From: Diploptera punctata | Taxonomy: Eukaryota > Arthropoda > Insecta > Blattodea > Blaberidae | Direction: 5' to 3' | DNA: 64,000 nucleotides | Assembly (NCBI GenBank): GCA_030220185.1 | Contig: JASPKZ010002337.1 | Span: forward strand, 1,583,501-1,647,500 | Notes under the pieces: model-generated | Told to the model about the DNA's origin: nothing | What the model saw: the letters and a program-made list of their open reading frames with translations, nothing else | Database searches by the model: none | Made by a program: the position numbers and the translations under genes | Shown: in pieces, positions 1 through 11,900 of the stretch | Numbering within the stretch: the stretch's first letter is position 1 | Layout of the letters: each line of letters begins with the position of its first letter

Positions 1-53
1 TAACTTACAACTATGACTATATACACTAAATAAAATCTTAAAAGATTTTGATA

Positions 54-1018
54 TGGAAATTTCAATACAGAAGTCAAAAGTAATGACATTCTTAGAAGAA
101 GATCCAATCAGAAGTAAGATAATACACAATAACCAAATCATAGAACAGGTACAAAATTTCAACTATTTAGGTTGTGAAGCCCACCGCTCTCGAGGTAGCG
201 TGCTGCCTTGTCACGCTGTGGGTCCGGGTTCGATTCCCGGTGAGGACAGGCTCCTTGGTGAGGTTTTATTCGGGGTTTTTCCTCACCTGTAAGACAAATG
301 TCAGGAAACGTAGGGCCCAACGGCCCCCGAAAATCATCCGGTCATCATCATTATTATCGTCATCATCCTTCACGGTGTGGAAAGCAACGGGAAGCTATAC
401 ACCTATAATTCCCTAGTAAAGCTGCAAAACATAGCATGAAAATGCTATGATTGCAGTGAAAGACCTGCCCTCGGGCAGAATTACTATGTATGGGGGATAG
501 GTTGTGAAATATCTTATCAAAATGAAAAAGATGTGAACAAGAAAAGCGCCAAATTTACACAGATTTTAGGAATAATAAATAATACATTAAAATCTAAATT
601 TGTAAAAAAAATTCACAAGAATAGAAATACATAATAATTTAGCATTACTCTCTCTTTTATACGAAAGTGATATTTGGACATTAAGAAAAAAAGGCAGGAG
701 CAAAATCAAAGCCAGGGAAATTAAATTTATCAGACGGGCAGCAGGATACACTGTTTTAGATCCAAAAAATCATAAAGACATTTTAGAACAATTATAAGTA
801 GAATCAGTAGAAGTAAAACTCGACAGATAAAAATTAAACTGACTAGACCATGTATAAAGAATGGATAATTCAAGAATCCCAAAAATGATGATGCAATATA
901 AAACTAAAAGACATCGACAACCTCTTAAAATACTTCTAGATGGGGCCCGAACATGTCTACAAAGGTCTATTCGTGATGGATGATGATGGTATCGGTAGAA
1001 ACCAAAAAGAAATCCAGG
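54..1018 (+). mobile_element. Decayed LINE (LINE-2 family) reverse transcriptase C-terminal part, split by a SINE
   Basis: Positions 53-176 read as the end of a non-LTR reverse transcriptase (KSKVMTFL, then FNYLGCE). The same reading resumes after the SINE at about 509 (GCEISYQNEK) and continues with stops and frameshifts through SDIWTLRKK and FIRRAAGYT to about 1016. This is the region downstream of the catalytic YxDD motif in non-LTR elements. The same family's 3' end recurs at 17560-17850, 45090-45310 and 58722-58940. It is broken in several frames, so it is not a gene. Confidence 0.75.
168..508 (+). mobile_element. SINE-A copy with target-site duplication
   Basis: tRNA-derived SINE. The head (179-240) has an A-box-like CTCGAGGTAGCG and a B box GGTTCGATTCC. 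The body includes the AAATCATCCGG motif and a GTCATCATC-rich stretch, and the copy ends GCAGAATTACTATG. It is flanked by an 11-bp perfect duplication TAGGTTGTGAA (168-178 and 498-508) that restores the LINE reading when the SINE is removed, so insertion after the LINE is certain. Same-type copies lie at 13452, 13834, 15598, 22081 and 63584. Confidence 0.9.
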
Positions 1019-1439
1019 GAATGAATTAAGTTATTAATAAAATTGTAGTTTTAATTTGTTATATTAAATAAATTTCACAGGCAAAGGGTGATTAAAAACA
1101 AATCAGTAAATTAAAGAAGTCAGAAAACCATATTTCACGGTTCAATGAATAAGAAGTGTATTAAATATAATGGGCGAATACAACTCTAATGACAGGAAAA
1201 GCCCAGCAAATTGTATAAATAAAACTGCTAATTTAAACATTTGATAGACCTCTACGTGTGTAGAAATGCTGTAGAAATACAAGTTTTTCGTTGTTAAAGT
1301 AATTAAGGGAAATTCGAGAACATACAAACATTGCTTCAGAAGCTTTAAGTAATTCTTAGAATGTTCATACATTGTATGAAAATGCCCAATAAAAATATGC
1401 TATTATATATTATCCTATAAGGACCTTATCTTTCCAAAT
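1019..1439. other. AT-rich stretch without recognisable feature
   Basis: Only short ORFs without recognisable motifs. No lipase exon or known repeat was identified by eye. Confidence 0.5.
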
Positions 1440-1523
1440 TATCTAAAAAATATTAAACTTAAATTATTTAAAACTGTTATTCTCTCAGTTATAATAAATG
1501 GATGCAATATATGGACTTTTACT

Positions 1524-1882
1524 TTTTTATTCAATGCCTCAGGTTGTAATTTCGACAATTTCTGGTATTCTCCCATGGAATTGGCGTACTTGTAACCCGC
1601 TTCTGAGGTTGGAGCGCCTGGAAAGCGGGGTTACGCTGCCTGATTATATGATAGGCGATGCGCCAGGAGAGTCCTTAATTCTAAACTAAACCTAAAGCTA
1701 GTATGAATGAGGATGATGATGGCCATATGATATTCGGGGACCCTTAAAGGTTTTGACATTTGTCCTACAGGCGAGGGAAAACCCCGGAAAAACCTCACCC
1801 AGAAAACTTCTCCCGACCGGAGATAGAACCCGGGCCCACTGTGTGACAAGACAGCATGCTACCTCGAGACCACAGCGTGGAC
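1524..1882 (-). mobile_element. Mosaic SINE (head A joined to tail B), minus strand
   Basis: Read on the minus strand, the tRNA-like head matches SINE-A (cacgctgtggtctcgaggta, with a B box inside 1820-1840). The 3' part is different: a region with GGCGCATCGCCTATC and AGGCGCTCCAACCTC, also found near 31320, 52490 and 59390. It is flanked by TGGACTTTTACT (1512-1523) and TGGACTCTTACT (1883-1894), a 12-bp duplication with one mismatch, inside the RTE fragment. Confidence 0.85.
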
Positions 1883-2003
1883 TGGACTCTTACTTTAAGG
1901 GAAAATAAATTATTACGAATATTTCAGAATAAAGTTCTTCAGAAACTTTTTTGGACCAAAGAAAGAGGAATAAGCAGGTGGATTTACTACAAAATAGAAC
2001 AGA

Positions 2004-2410
2004 ATAGATTTATTTAGCCTGGTGGAGTTAAGGCCATCTGGCCTTCTCTTCCACTCACCATGACAAACATATGTTACATATAAACACAAGAAAAATTACA
2101 ATAATAGTCATACTGGCCGTCACGCAGGGTTGACAACCCCGGCTGATATAAAGTGCCGATTGTCAAGAAAAAGTGGGAGCCTTAACCTCCTACTACCCCA
2201 AGGGCCTCCTGAGGCCTGTAGTGGGATTACTTTACTTTTACTAAACATCTGCTAATTATCTGTCAAATTGAATAATAATGAAAATAATGTCTAATAATAC
2301 AATAAAATTAAATACAATTAAAATTAAATTAGTGATGAAATGCATGCAGAAAGGAATAACAGCTCGAATATACTATACATGAAAAGAAAAGAAAGAAAAA
2401 ATACAAAGAA
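2004..2410 (+). repeat. Dispersed repeat R (TTTATTTAGCCTGG family) inside the RTE fragment
   Basis: The stretch starting tttatttagcctggtggag and containing ggccttctcttccac recurs at 39258-39520, and in decayed form near 59255. The 39-kb copy is colinear but lacks bases 2112-2246, which shows that segment is a later insertion. No coding capacity seen. Confidence 0.75.
2112..2246 (+). mobile_element. SINE-B 3' fragment
   Basis: Matches the 3' half of the SINE-B copies at 16311-16624 and 17958-18272, from the gccgtcacgcagggttgac region through aaaaagtgggagcctta to the ttactttacttttact tail. It is head-truncated. It is nested inside repeat R, itself nested in an RTE fragment, so three insertion layers are visible here. 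Confidence 0.85.
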
Positions 2411-2832
2411 AATAATAAGGAGCTACATGATCTTTATGGGAAACCAGATGCAATGAGAACAGTTAAGTCTCATTGACTACGGTGGGAGGACATGTGGCAC
2501 GAATATGACTGAAAGTGGGGTATGAAAAGTCCTTGAGGGAATACGAGTTCGAAAACGCCCATCAGGTATTCCAAGAATGAGGTGGGAAAATAACATTAAC
2601 CGTGATTTGGGGCAAGTAGATCATTAAGTATATGATTGTAGGATGTTGGCACAGGAATTCATGGAGATCTCATGTCCGTGCGGCCACGAACCTAAGGGTT
2701 CGATACTGCGAGTGAGTGAGTTAGATATTTTCATGACAGCTATTTTGTTTGTATTAATCTCTAAAACATATTGTTCTGAAACTGTTTTATAGCAATAACT
2801 TAATACGTGTCACTGAAACTTGTGTTTTTCAG

Positions 2833-2917
2833 TCCTTGGTGCCCTACATAATTACTTACTATCCTGAAGGTGGATCCATTAAATGTTTCTTACATTATTA
2901 TCAACTTGCGAAGTCAG
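2833..2917 (+). CDS. Lipase 1 exon (third from last)
   Basis: Acceptor TGTGTTTTTCAG ends at 2832 and donor AG|GTATGT starts at 2918. It enters in phase 0 and leaves in phase 1, 85 nt, exactly like the 44245-44329 exon of lipase 2. It encodes SLVPYIITYYPEGG, then FLHYYQLAKS, the family region where others read THxPAGxS and HYxQ. Confidence 0.9.
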
Positions 2918-5900
2918 GTATGTCTTATCACATTTCAAATTTAAATTATTTAATATAAGAATAACTATGAAAGTTTTATATAATTTGCATATATATATAT
3001 ATATATATATAATTTAACATTTGTAACAGCTGTTTCAATGCACCACCCCATTTTCATCAGACGAATTTCATAAATACAAATAATAAATAAATACATGTAG
3101 AATGTTTATTTGTACTAGTGTTTGCCAAGAGGTCGAAATTCAACCATAAATAACAAGTCACTTCATATTTTATTAAATAATCGTTATTTTTAAATTGTAT
3201 TAGACAATAATCATAAAAATATAGGGTATATATTTATGTTGGAGTGTAACCGATGATTTAGGTGATGATATTCTATATTATCATACAGCATCGTGAGGAA
3301 TTTAGATAGCTACAATAAGTAACGGCTTCAAATTGAGAAAACCAGTTGTAACGGCTGGTGGACCCGACATGCTGACCGCTTGTCACCCTTACATTGGGAG
3401 GATGATCATCTACCTATATGATTAACATGTGTGCATGCATTAGTTCCCTATAGTTTAAATGGGAACTTCGGCGCTGGATTATAGTGCCTTGCAGTTAAAA
3501 TCAGCAGATTTTTTGGACATGGCCTTTGTACATTACATTGCTTCTCTGTTAAAATTTAACTCTTGCAACATTTAGATATTCCACAACACGCCTTACCGTC
3601 AATAAAAACGGCAGAAATAACTTTCCAAAAAAATATATATTGATAATTCTAAACATCGTCAATAGCTACTACAAAAAAAAAACTGTTGACAAACAGAGGA
3701 GAAAATGGTACTCACCTGTTTTGTTTTAGCCTACTTATATATTAATTACTAGCTAATACCCGGCGTGCGCTGCTACTCATAAATAAATGCTAATATGTTT
3801 TTACCGCCAGCCGTGCATTGTTCGGGAGGATCTGCTTATCCCGATGTTCTTGGCTTCTTTTAAAGACAAAAATGGTTATTGTGAGTTATCCGTAGAAAGT
3901 AAACATATAATAAAATAAGAAATGCGCACAACGTGCAAAGAAGATTGTTCTCAGTCATTGCAGAGTTTCAACAATGATTCTGATCTCATCCTACAGTTTA
4001 ACACATGATATTTCTCGCACTGTTTGCCACATCTTGCACACATGCAGTCTGGGCTGGGCTCGTGGAATCTCTGGTTGCTGCACAGCTTGTGGTGAAATCC
4101 ATGCACAGCGAGTCTGGTCACTGTGTAGCGCAATTCATATCCTCCCCGAGTCCATTCACGGTTTGTCATGGCGTCAGTAATATAGAATTCTTCCCATATT
4201 TTGCGTTTCTTCTCGTGGAGTTCTTGCAGGAGGTCCCGGTTTTATCGCAGAGAATTCTGGGTAATTTCTTGCCAATATTACGAAAACGACGACTTTCATG
4301 CATGACCAGTTAGTGGGTAGCTAATTCGATCTTTGCACTTGCTCACGGTGAGTCAGTTCACCAGTGATTGGAAGTAATTTGAGTAGAGACTAATGTATTT
4401 GCATGCATCCCTAAGTCAATCAGGGAGTTCATCTGCTGTGCACAGTGGGTTGCCATTGCTGGATTTTGGCTTCAATTTCTGTGCCTTGCAGTTAAAAATG
4501 GCAGATTTTTTTTTTGAACGTGGCCTTGGTATATCACAACGCTTCTGGGAGAAATTTCAAGGTAGTTTTTGGCATGCAAATGGTTGACAGTTCCTTTGTC
4601 ATAACTGTAAATTAAAATCCCAGGACAGAAGGTTTTGGAAACATTTTCTGGAGAGGGCCAAGGCTCACTACGAACTGAAGTGCCAAAAATGATAATGAAT
4701 ATTTTTTTTTATTTAATGTTTAACCCTTTGCCGCTCCCATTTACCGTCCTCCTACTAAGACAGGATGGCCGGGTTTTTGTAAATGGGCATTTAAATTTAA
4801 ATACCTATAGCAGAATCTATGTCCCCGTTAAGAAAAAAAATCATACAAATTAAACTAAAAAAATCATCATCATCATCATCTGCATTCATGGATTAGGTCT
4901 GTTGACCCGTTATGACTTCAGCCCATCTCTTTCTAGGTCTGCCCACATCTCGGGTGCCTTTAGGTTTGTATGAAAGTAAACATATGCTGCCGCGGACTTT
5001 TTTGTAGAGTTTTTTGAGATGTTTAATTCTGCGTATATTAATTTGGTGTATTTGTTATGGTTTAGGCAGCATAAGCCATTTAAGCGTCATAATAGGAACT
5101 TTATTTCATGTTTTTCACTAAGAAGGGTATTTTTAGGGGTGAAGGGGTTGAGTATTACAACTCCCTTATAGCCTATGTTCATCCCCGGAATCTCCTGAAC
5201 ATTTTTCTAAAAGCCCCATCTCAATCGGATGAACAGTATGTCAGAGCACGCTTGTCCGGAAATCGACTTATTCCGATCTTTTTGGCATCAATGAAAAACA
5301 AAAATGATTATTGAGAGTTATCCGTAAAACAAAACGTATGCTGTCGCGGACTTTTTTGTAGAGTTTTTGAGATATTCAATTCTGTGTACATTAATTTCGT
5401 GTGTTTGTTATGGTTTAGGCAGCGTAAGCCATTTAAGCGTCAAAATAGGGACTTTATTTCACGTTTTTCACTACAAAGGGTGATTTTTAGGAGTGAAGGG
5501 GTTGAATATCACAACTCTCTTATAGCCTATGTTCATCCCGGGAATCTTCTGAACATTTTGCAAAGACCTCCATCAAAATCGGATCAACGGTATGGCCGCG
5601 CATAGAATACGAACAAACAAACAAACAAACAAACAAACGTTGATTTTTTATATAAGATGACATTCGTCTGATCAAGGTACAATGTATTGAAACAGCTGTT
5701 ACGAATATTAAATAAATATTTCTGAAAATCATATAAAACGCTGATGGTTTTATTTATTACATACATAATGGATTTTCGTCAATTAGCAAGATATCAAACG
5801 ATTAAATTTGAATTAATTTTAAATATAAGGATATTCAAAAGGCTTTTGGATGTCCGAAGCTGTCGTGCCGAGGATTTTTATTTTATAGTTTTAATTAAAA

Positions 5901-8900
5901 TACAGATTTTGATATCAACTACTGTTAATTCATACTCTGCACATTCAAAACCTGATTATGTATTTCAGGTGGATTTCATCAGTATGACTACGGGGAGAAA
6001 GTTAACATGGTGAAATATAATCAACGGTTCCCTCCCCAGTACAATCTGAAAGCTGTTACTTCAAAAGTTGCTCTCATGTATGCTATTAATGATCGTTTCA
6101 GTCATGAACAAGTAAGTATACAATGTGTAAGTAAGTGTTGTACAATGTACAACAAGGGTATACAACCTATAAGTCAGTTTACAACGTACTAGTAAGTGTA
6201 CAATATATAAGTCAATAGGATTCAAATACGTGTACAATTAACTAATAAGTATTCAATATACAATAAGTGTACACAAACGTCAAGTCAATGTACAAGTAAG
6301 TGAACAATATACAAGTGAGTGTTCAAAGTATAGTAAGTATATATTGTATAAGTGCATGGATTTCAAGTAAATTTAAAATGTGCAAGTATTCAATGTACAA
6401 GTAAGTGTAGATATTTCAATTAAGAATATAATGCACAAATATGTAAACACTTTTCAAGCAAGTATAGAAGTACACTGCAAATTTTCAAGTAAGTGTGCAC
6501 TTTTAAATAATGCTTATACAAGTACATGTTGTTAAATAATTTTTTTTTCTCGACAACTAAATTTATTCTATGTCATCGGTAGTTTTTTATCTGACTTTTC
6601 TATCTTGTATATTTTATATTTCAATCGTTACCTCTAGACTGAATCTAATATTTTATAAATAATATATTATAGTGTACAGTATGTAGTTAAAATAATAAAA
6701 TAGTAGCTAAAATCACAGTGGTCCTGAACTATATTTTATAAAATAAATGTTTAAACATTTTAAGTATATACATAAACCTTAACGGTAGTTCAATATGAAT
6801 TTTGTAAGTATTGATAGTGTACAGTATTCATGTTATGTGTACAGTGTACAGTATTCATGTTATGTGTACAATGTACAGTATTCATGTTATGTGTACAATG
6901 TAGAAGTAAGTTTACAGTAAGTAAGTGTGCAATGTACAAATTAGTATAAATTATTCAAGTAAGTGTAAAATAAGTAAGAAAGTGTACAGTATTCGACTTA
7001 CGTGTATATTGTTCAAGTGTACAATGTACAAGTAAGTGTACAATGTACAAGTAAGTGTACAATGTACAAGTAAGTGCACAATGTACAAGTAAGTGTACAG
7101 TATTGAAGTGTACAATGCACAATAAGATTATACAATGTCAATGTGCAACGTACTATTACATGTACAACGTATAAGTAAGTCAACAATATTTACGTACATG
7201 TACAATGTAAAGTAAGCATACAATGTACAATAAGTGTATATAAATTATAAGCCAATGTGCAATGTACAAAATAGTGAACAATGTACAGCCTTTGAAATAA
7301 TTTATGACGCACAGATAATTTTCAAGTCTCAGAACGAAGCCTCTGCGCATGATCAGAGATCAGCTATTTGGTTCACAAGTTTACAACTATTTCAGAAACT
7401 AAATCCGTTCTATTTCGTTGTGTGTCGTGCAATGGTAAACAATTTCGTGTAAAAAAGTTGTGCGATGAACACTGATAATAAAACAAAGTAAAATAAATTG
7501 AATGAAAGACGGAAAATTAATTGAAATAAGAACGAGAGAGAAAAAATATGACAGCAGGATCGAACACGTAACCTCATGCACAGGAAACAGAAGCTCCCTC
7601 CGCTAGACCACAACCTTCTCTCCTAAGAACTGTTGTATGAAGCGATGCAGTACTTCAGGACTTACTTGTATAATAAAATTATATACTAACTTTATTTAAA
7701 TTAATCAGACGCATTTTATATTAGTAATGGAAATAATTTTATTATACCATGTGTTTTTAAACAAAGTAATGAGACGTTACAATCGTTTATATATATATGA
7801 GCTGTTTCCCTTAATTTATTTATTTCCATATATTCCATTCCATAGTAATTCTACCCGAGGGCAGGTCTTTCACTGCAATCATAACATTTTCATGATATGC
7901 TTTGCAGCTTTGCTTAGGGAACTGTAGGTGTGGTAGCTTCCCGTTGCTTTCCACACCGGTGAAGAATGAAGACGATAATGATAAGGATGATAATGGTGGC
8001 CGGATGATTTTCGGGGACCGTTGGACCCTACGTTTCCTGACATTTATCTTACAGATGAGGAAGCTTAGGGCCCAACTGTCCCCGAAAATCATCCGGCCAT
8101 CATCATCATCTTTATTATCATCATCATTCTTCACCGGTGTGGAAAGCAACTGGAAACTACAACACCTACACTTCCCTAGTAAAGCTGCAAGGCATAGCAT
8201 GAAAATTCTTTGATTGCAGTGAAAGACCTGCCTTCTGGCAGAATTACTATGGAATGGAATATATGGAAATAAATAAATTAAAGAAAACAGCTCATATATA
8301 ATGAATAACGATTGCAATGTCTCATTACTTTTTTTACGAAACACGTGGCATAATAAAATTATTTATTTCTATTGCTAATACAAAATGCGTCTGATTAATT
8401 TAAATTAAGTTAATATCTAATTTCATTATACAAGTAAGTCCTGAAGTACTGCATTGCTTCATTCAGACAATTCATAGGAGAGATGGTGTGGTCTAGTGGA
8501 GAGAGCTCCTGTTTCCCGTGCGTGAAGTCGCGTATTCGATCCTGCTGTCATGGTTTTTTCTCTCTCGTCCTTATTTCAATCAATTTTCTTTCTTTTGTTT
8601 CATTTATTTTGCTTTATTTTATTTTCAGTATTCACCGCATTACGTATTTACACAAAATTGTTTTCCATTGCAGGACACACAAGGAAATAGAACGGATTTA
8701 GTTTCTCGAATAGTTGTACCTTGTGAACCAAATAGCTGATCTCTGATCATGCGCAGTGGCTTCGTTCTGAGACTTGAAAATTATATGTGCGCCATCAAGT
8801 ATTTCAAAGGCTGTATATTTTTTTTGACCTTCTGTTTTCTCTTGTGCACGCGGAAGTAGGTTAACCATTTTATGTAGAACTTGTAATTTCTCAATCTAAA

Positions 8901-11900
8901 ACCTTGACATTTCAACTTGAATTAATTTGGAACAAAATAATTATTTTAATTAATTACTTACAATCGCATCTTAAATTCAAATTAAAAATTACTTCCCCCT
9001 TTAGTTTAAACTGTACTTTTATGTGTCCTCTCCCCACCCAGGCCTCGCATGAATATGACCTGCCGGAAGAGGATTTTGAACTCCGTCTTAGATAGGAATG
9101 TATGTCTGCACGCCATATCCTAAGGGTTCGATAATGTAAGTGAGTTAGTTCGTTACGATGTGTCCAGTTATAAATGTTCGTACTCTCTCAGAGGTGGCCC
9201 TAGCATTAAAATGATCACGTTACAAATTACGTGATGACGCCTCCACTGAGTATGTGACACAAAGTTAAAAATCATCTCCCATAGATCGTATGCAAGACCC
9301 GGTTAACAGTAGGACACGGAAAGTACTTATAAAGGAATTTTCAACCATTGCATTGCGAAGCCTACCTTAAAATTTCTCCTAAAAAAAAAACAGTGTGATG
9401 TACCAAGGTCGTGTACTAAATATTGTATGCCACGTTTAACTGCAAGAAACGGAATTCGAAGCCAGAATTCTGCAATGGCAACCAACTGTGCGAAGCAGAT
9501 AAACTGTCCCTGCTTGAATAGAGATGCGTGGAGTGAGGCGGGGCGCAGTTCGAACGGCAGGTTGTAAGGGTTATCTAATCCATCATGTCAGGAGTTCTAT
9601 TACTTTTCTGTATTTGACATTAGAGATTTGGTGCTGGATTTAAGTGATTTGAAGACAATCGTTTGGACACGGCTTTGGTGCACCACAATGATTATCTGGA
9701 AGATACTTCAAAGTAGGTTTCAGTATGCAATAGTTCACAATTCCCTCGTTAGAGAGAGAAAAATCGTTATATACGATATATATATATATATATATATCTG
9801 GGTCATTCCATCTCAAGTGGTCTAATTTTTAATGTCATACACGCTGACCATCACCAATTTTCCTGAAACTTGGTGTGGCTTCAGGTCCACCCTAAAAATG
9901 AAGCTCTGCAAAATTTCAAATAATAATATCATGTGTTTGGGAAACTACGGCCTTTCATATGGAGGCCTGTTTGATGAATCCATCAAGTACTACTAGAACT
10001 TCAGACTTAAAGAAGCTCCTCTATTTATAACTTTGAAGGTTATTAGTTTAATTTAACTTAAAATCTTTCCAGTGAAAGTTAAATTAAGCTTTTAATAAAT
10101 ACTCTCGGAACGGTTCATGAGTGTAAAACTTCCGTAGCAGTTATAATGATCCGGATGAATGTGTTTATAGGAAGGGCAGCACGATTATCTATGCCTTGCA
10201 CAACTTTTTGTCCTAAATCCAAAAAACGTACTCCGACGAAAGAAAGTCCACTTTAGGAGTCACTAGCGTGGATCAAAGTGCCTAACAAAATCTATCATAT
10301 CAAATTTTAGTCCTTCTTTAGGGCCAAATATCTCAAGAACAAAAAACAAATTTGTTAATGGTGGTTGAGACAGTGCACTGCCCAAATACCTTTATTCAAA
10401 GCTGCTTATCTCGGATTATACTAGATCATAAACATATGCAGTTGTTAAAAGTGAGCTATGTTCAAGCTTAAATAACGTGAATTACGTCACCTCAAATGTA
10501 ATTTCCTTTGGTACCATTAGAAAGAGCATATCTTCATCTACTAGAATCAACTTATTTTATTTTTGAGCCCATTCAATTATGGCATGAAAAGTAAGGTGCC
10601 AAAAATGCAATTGTTAAAAGTGAGCTATGTTCAAGCTAAAATAACGTGAATTATGTCATCTCAAATGTTATTTTCTTTAGTACCATTAGCAAGAGCACAG
10701 CTTTATCTACTAGAAGCAACTTATTTCATTTTTGAGCCATCCCATTCAATTATAGCATGAAAAGTAAGGTGCCAAATATGCAATTGTTAAAAGTGAGCTA
10801 TGTTCAAGCTGACCTGAAATATACTGTTCAAAACTTTCTAAAGGGTCTTTTCGGTTTTTACAAGTGTCTGAACCCTAGGCGTACCGATAAATTGAAATCT
10901 GGGCCCTTCTGAATGACTATTATTCCAACTGGAACTTATGTCTGCACTATTTAGGCCTATGCTATTAACATCGCTATTTGATCTCTCTTCCAGCTCTACA
11001 ACTTTCTCAAACTTCAATAATATTATTATTTGCGTCGTCAGTTGATCCTTTTATTGAAACATCACTGAAAAAAACTTCCATCTAACTAACTCACTGGCAC
11101 CAACGAAACCGTAGGTTCATAAGCTCTCCACACATCCCTATCCTGAGGAAATGTTTTCCAATCATTCCCTGTATAATCTACTTCCTACAAATCTTGATTA
11201 ATGTTATTCTCACCTCATTCATGGTCTGGGCGTTTTTCCCCTGGTTTTCCTACAATAAGGTTCCAAGCACGCCTTTCATCCCATGAAAAAACATGCATCA
11301 CTGTCGTTCATTTCATAATCAGAAATATTTTCAATTAAATCGGAATCGATAGATTATCATACGTAATGCCACGAGTGATTTCCAAATTATCGATAAATTC
11401 ACGACTCACGAAGTGAGGAGTGAATTTATCTAGAGAATTTGGAAATCAAGAGTGGCATTTGTTAGGACTATTTAACGAATAAAATTAAGCTGTTTACTCA
11501 CAAATCATTATTTAACTATAGTTATTTTAAAATATTTATATATTTAATGAGAAACGATAGGTACGCTTCATCTGCTTCTTTTATTTATCACTGCAACCAG
11601 TTCATACTATTTATTGCCAAAGGAACGCAATATTGTAAGAATGCTCTCTAGTGGAGAAAAAATGAAACACATCAAACTGTATATCAATTCATTTCTGATG
11701 TCGTATGATGTAAATATGACAATTACATTTTTCTTGGATTATTGTACCTGGAAAAAAATACATGTAAGAAAGTGCAGACAGTGGTTCTTTTTTTGGTGGT
11801 ATAGTAAATTGCTACAAATGTTTTTATATTAACTCCTGCATGCGCTATGTGTTGACATCTATGCACTATATATACAATCTGGAAGCCGTATTTCTTGTGG

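Larger units (their letters stand above)
1440..2728 (+). mobile_element. RTE-type LINE 3' fragment broken by nested insertions
   Basis: Reads LSKNIKLKLFKTVILS and NGCNIWT up to 1523, resumes at 1883 with WTLTLRENKLLRIF to about 1990, and resumes again at about 2424 with the 3' region (tacatgatctttatggg) to the tail motif gtgagtgagttag at 2726. Comparison with the nearly complete copy at 46326-49640 shows colinear order. Two interruptions are a SINE (1524-1882) and a dispersed repeat (about 2004-2410). Many stops; an old copy. Confidence 0.85.

Noticed and set aside
5108..5605. Recurrent EGVEYxNSLIAYVHP peptide as a small gene
   Set aside because: It occurs in tandem and dispersed copies of a repeat with no start context. 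Its coding origin is uncertain.
7820..8344. 174-codon minus ORF in the palindrome
   Set aside because: It crosses the palindrome centre and consists of SINE body translated on both arms.
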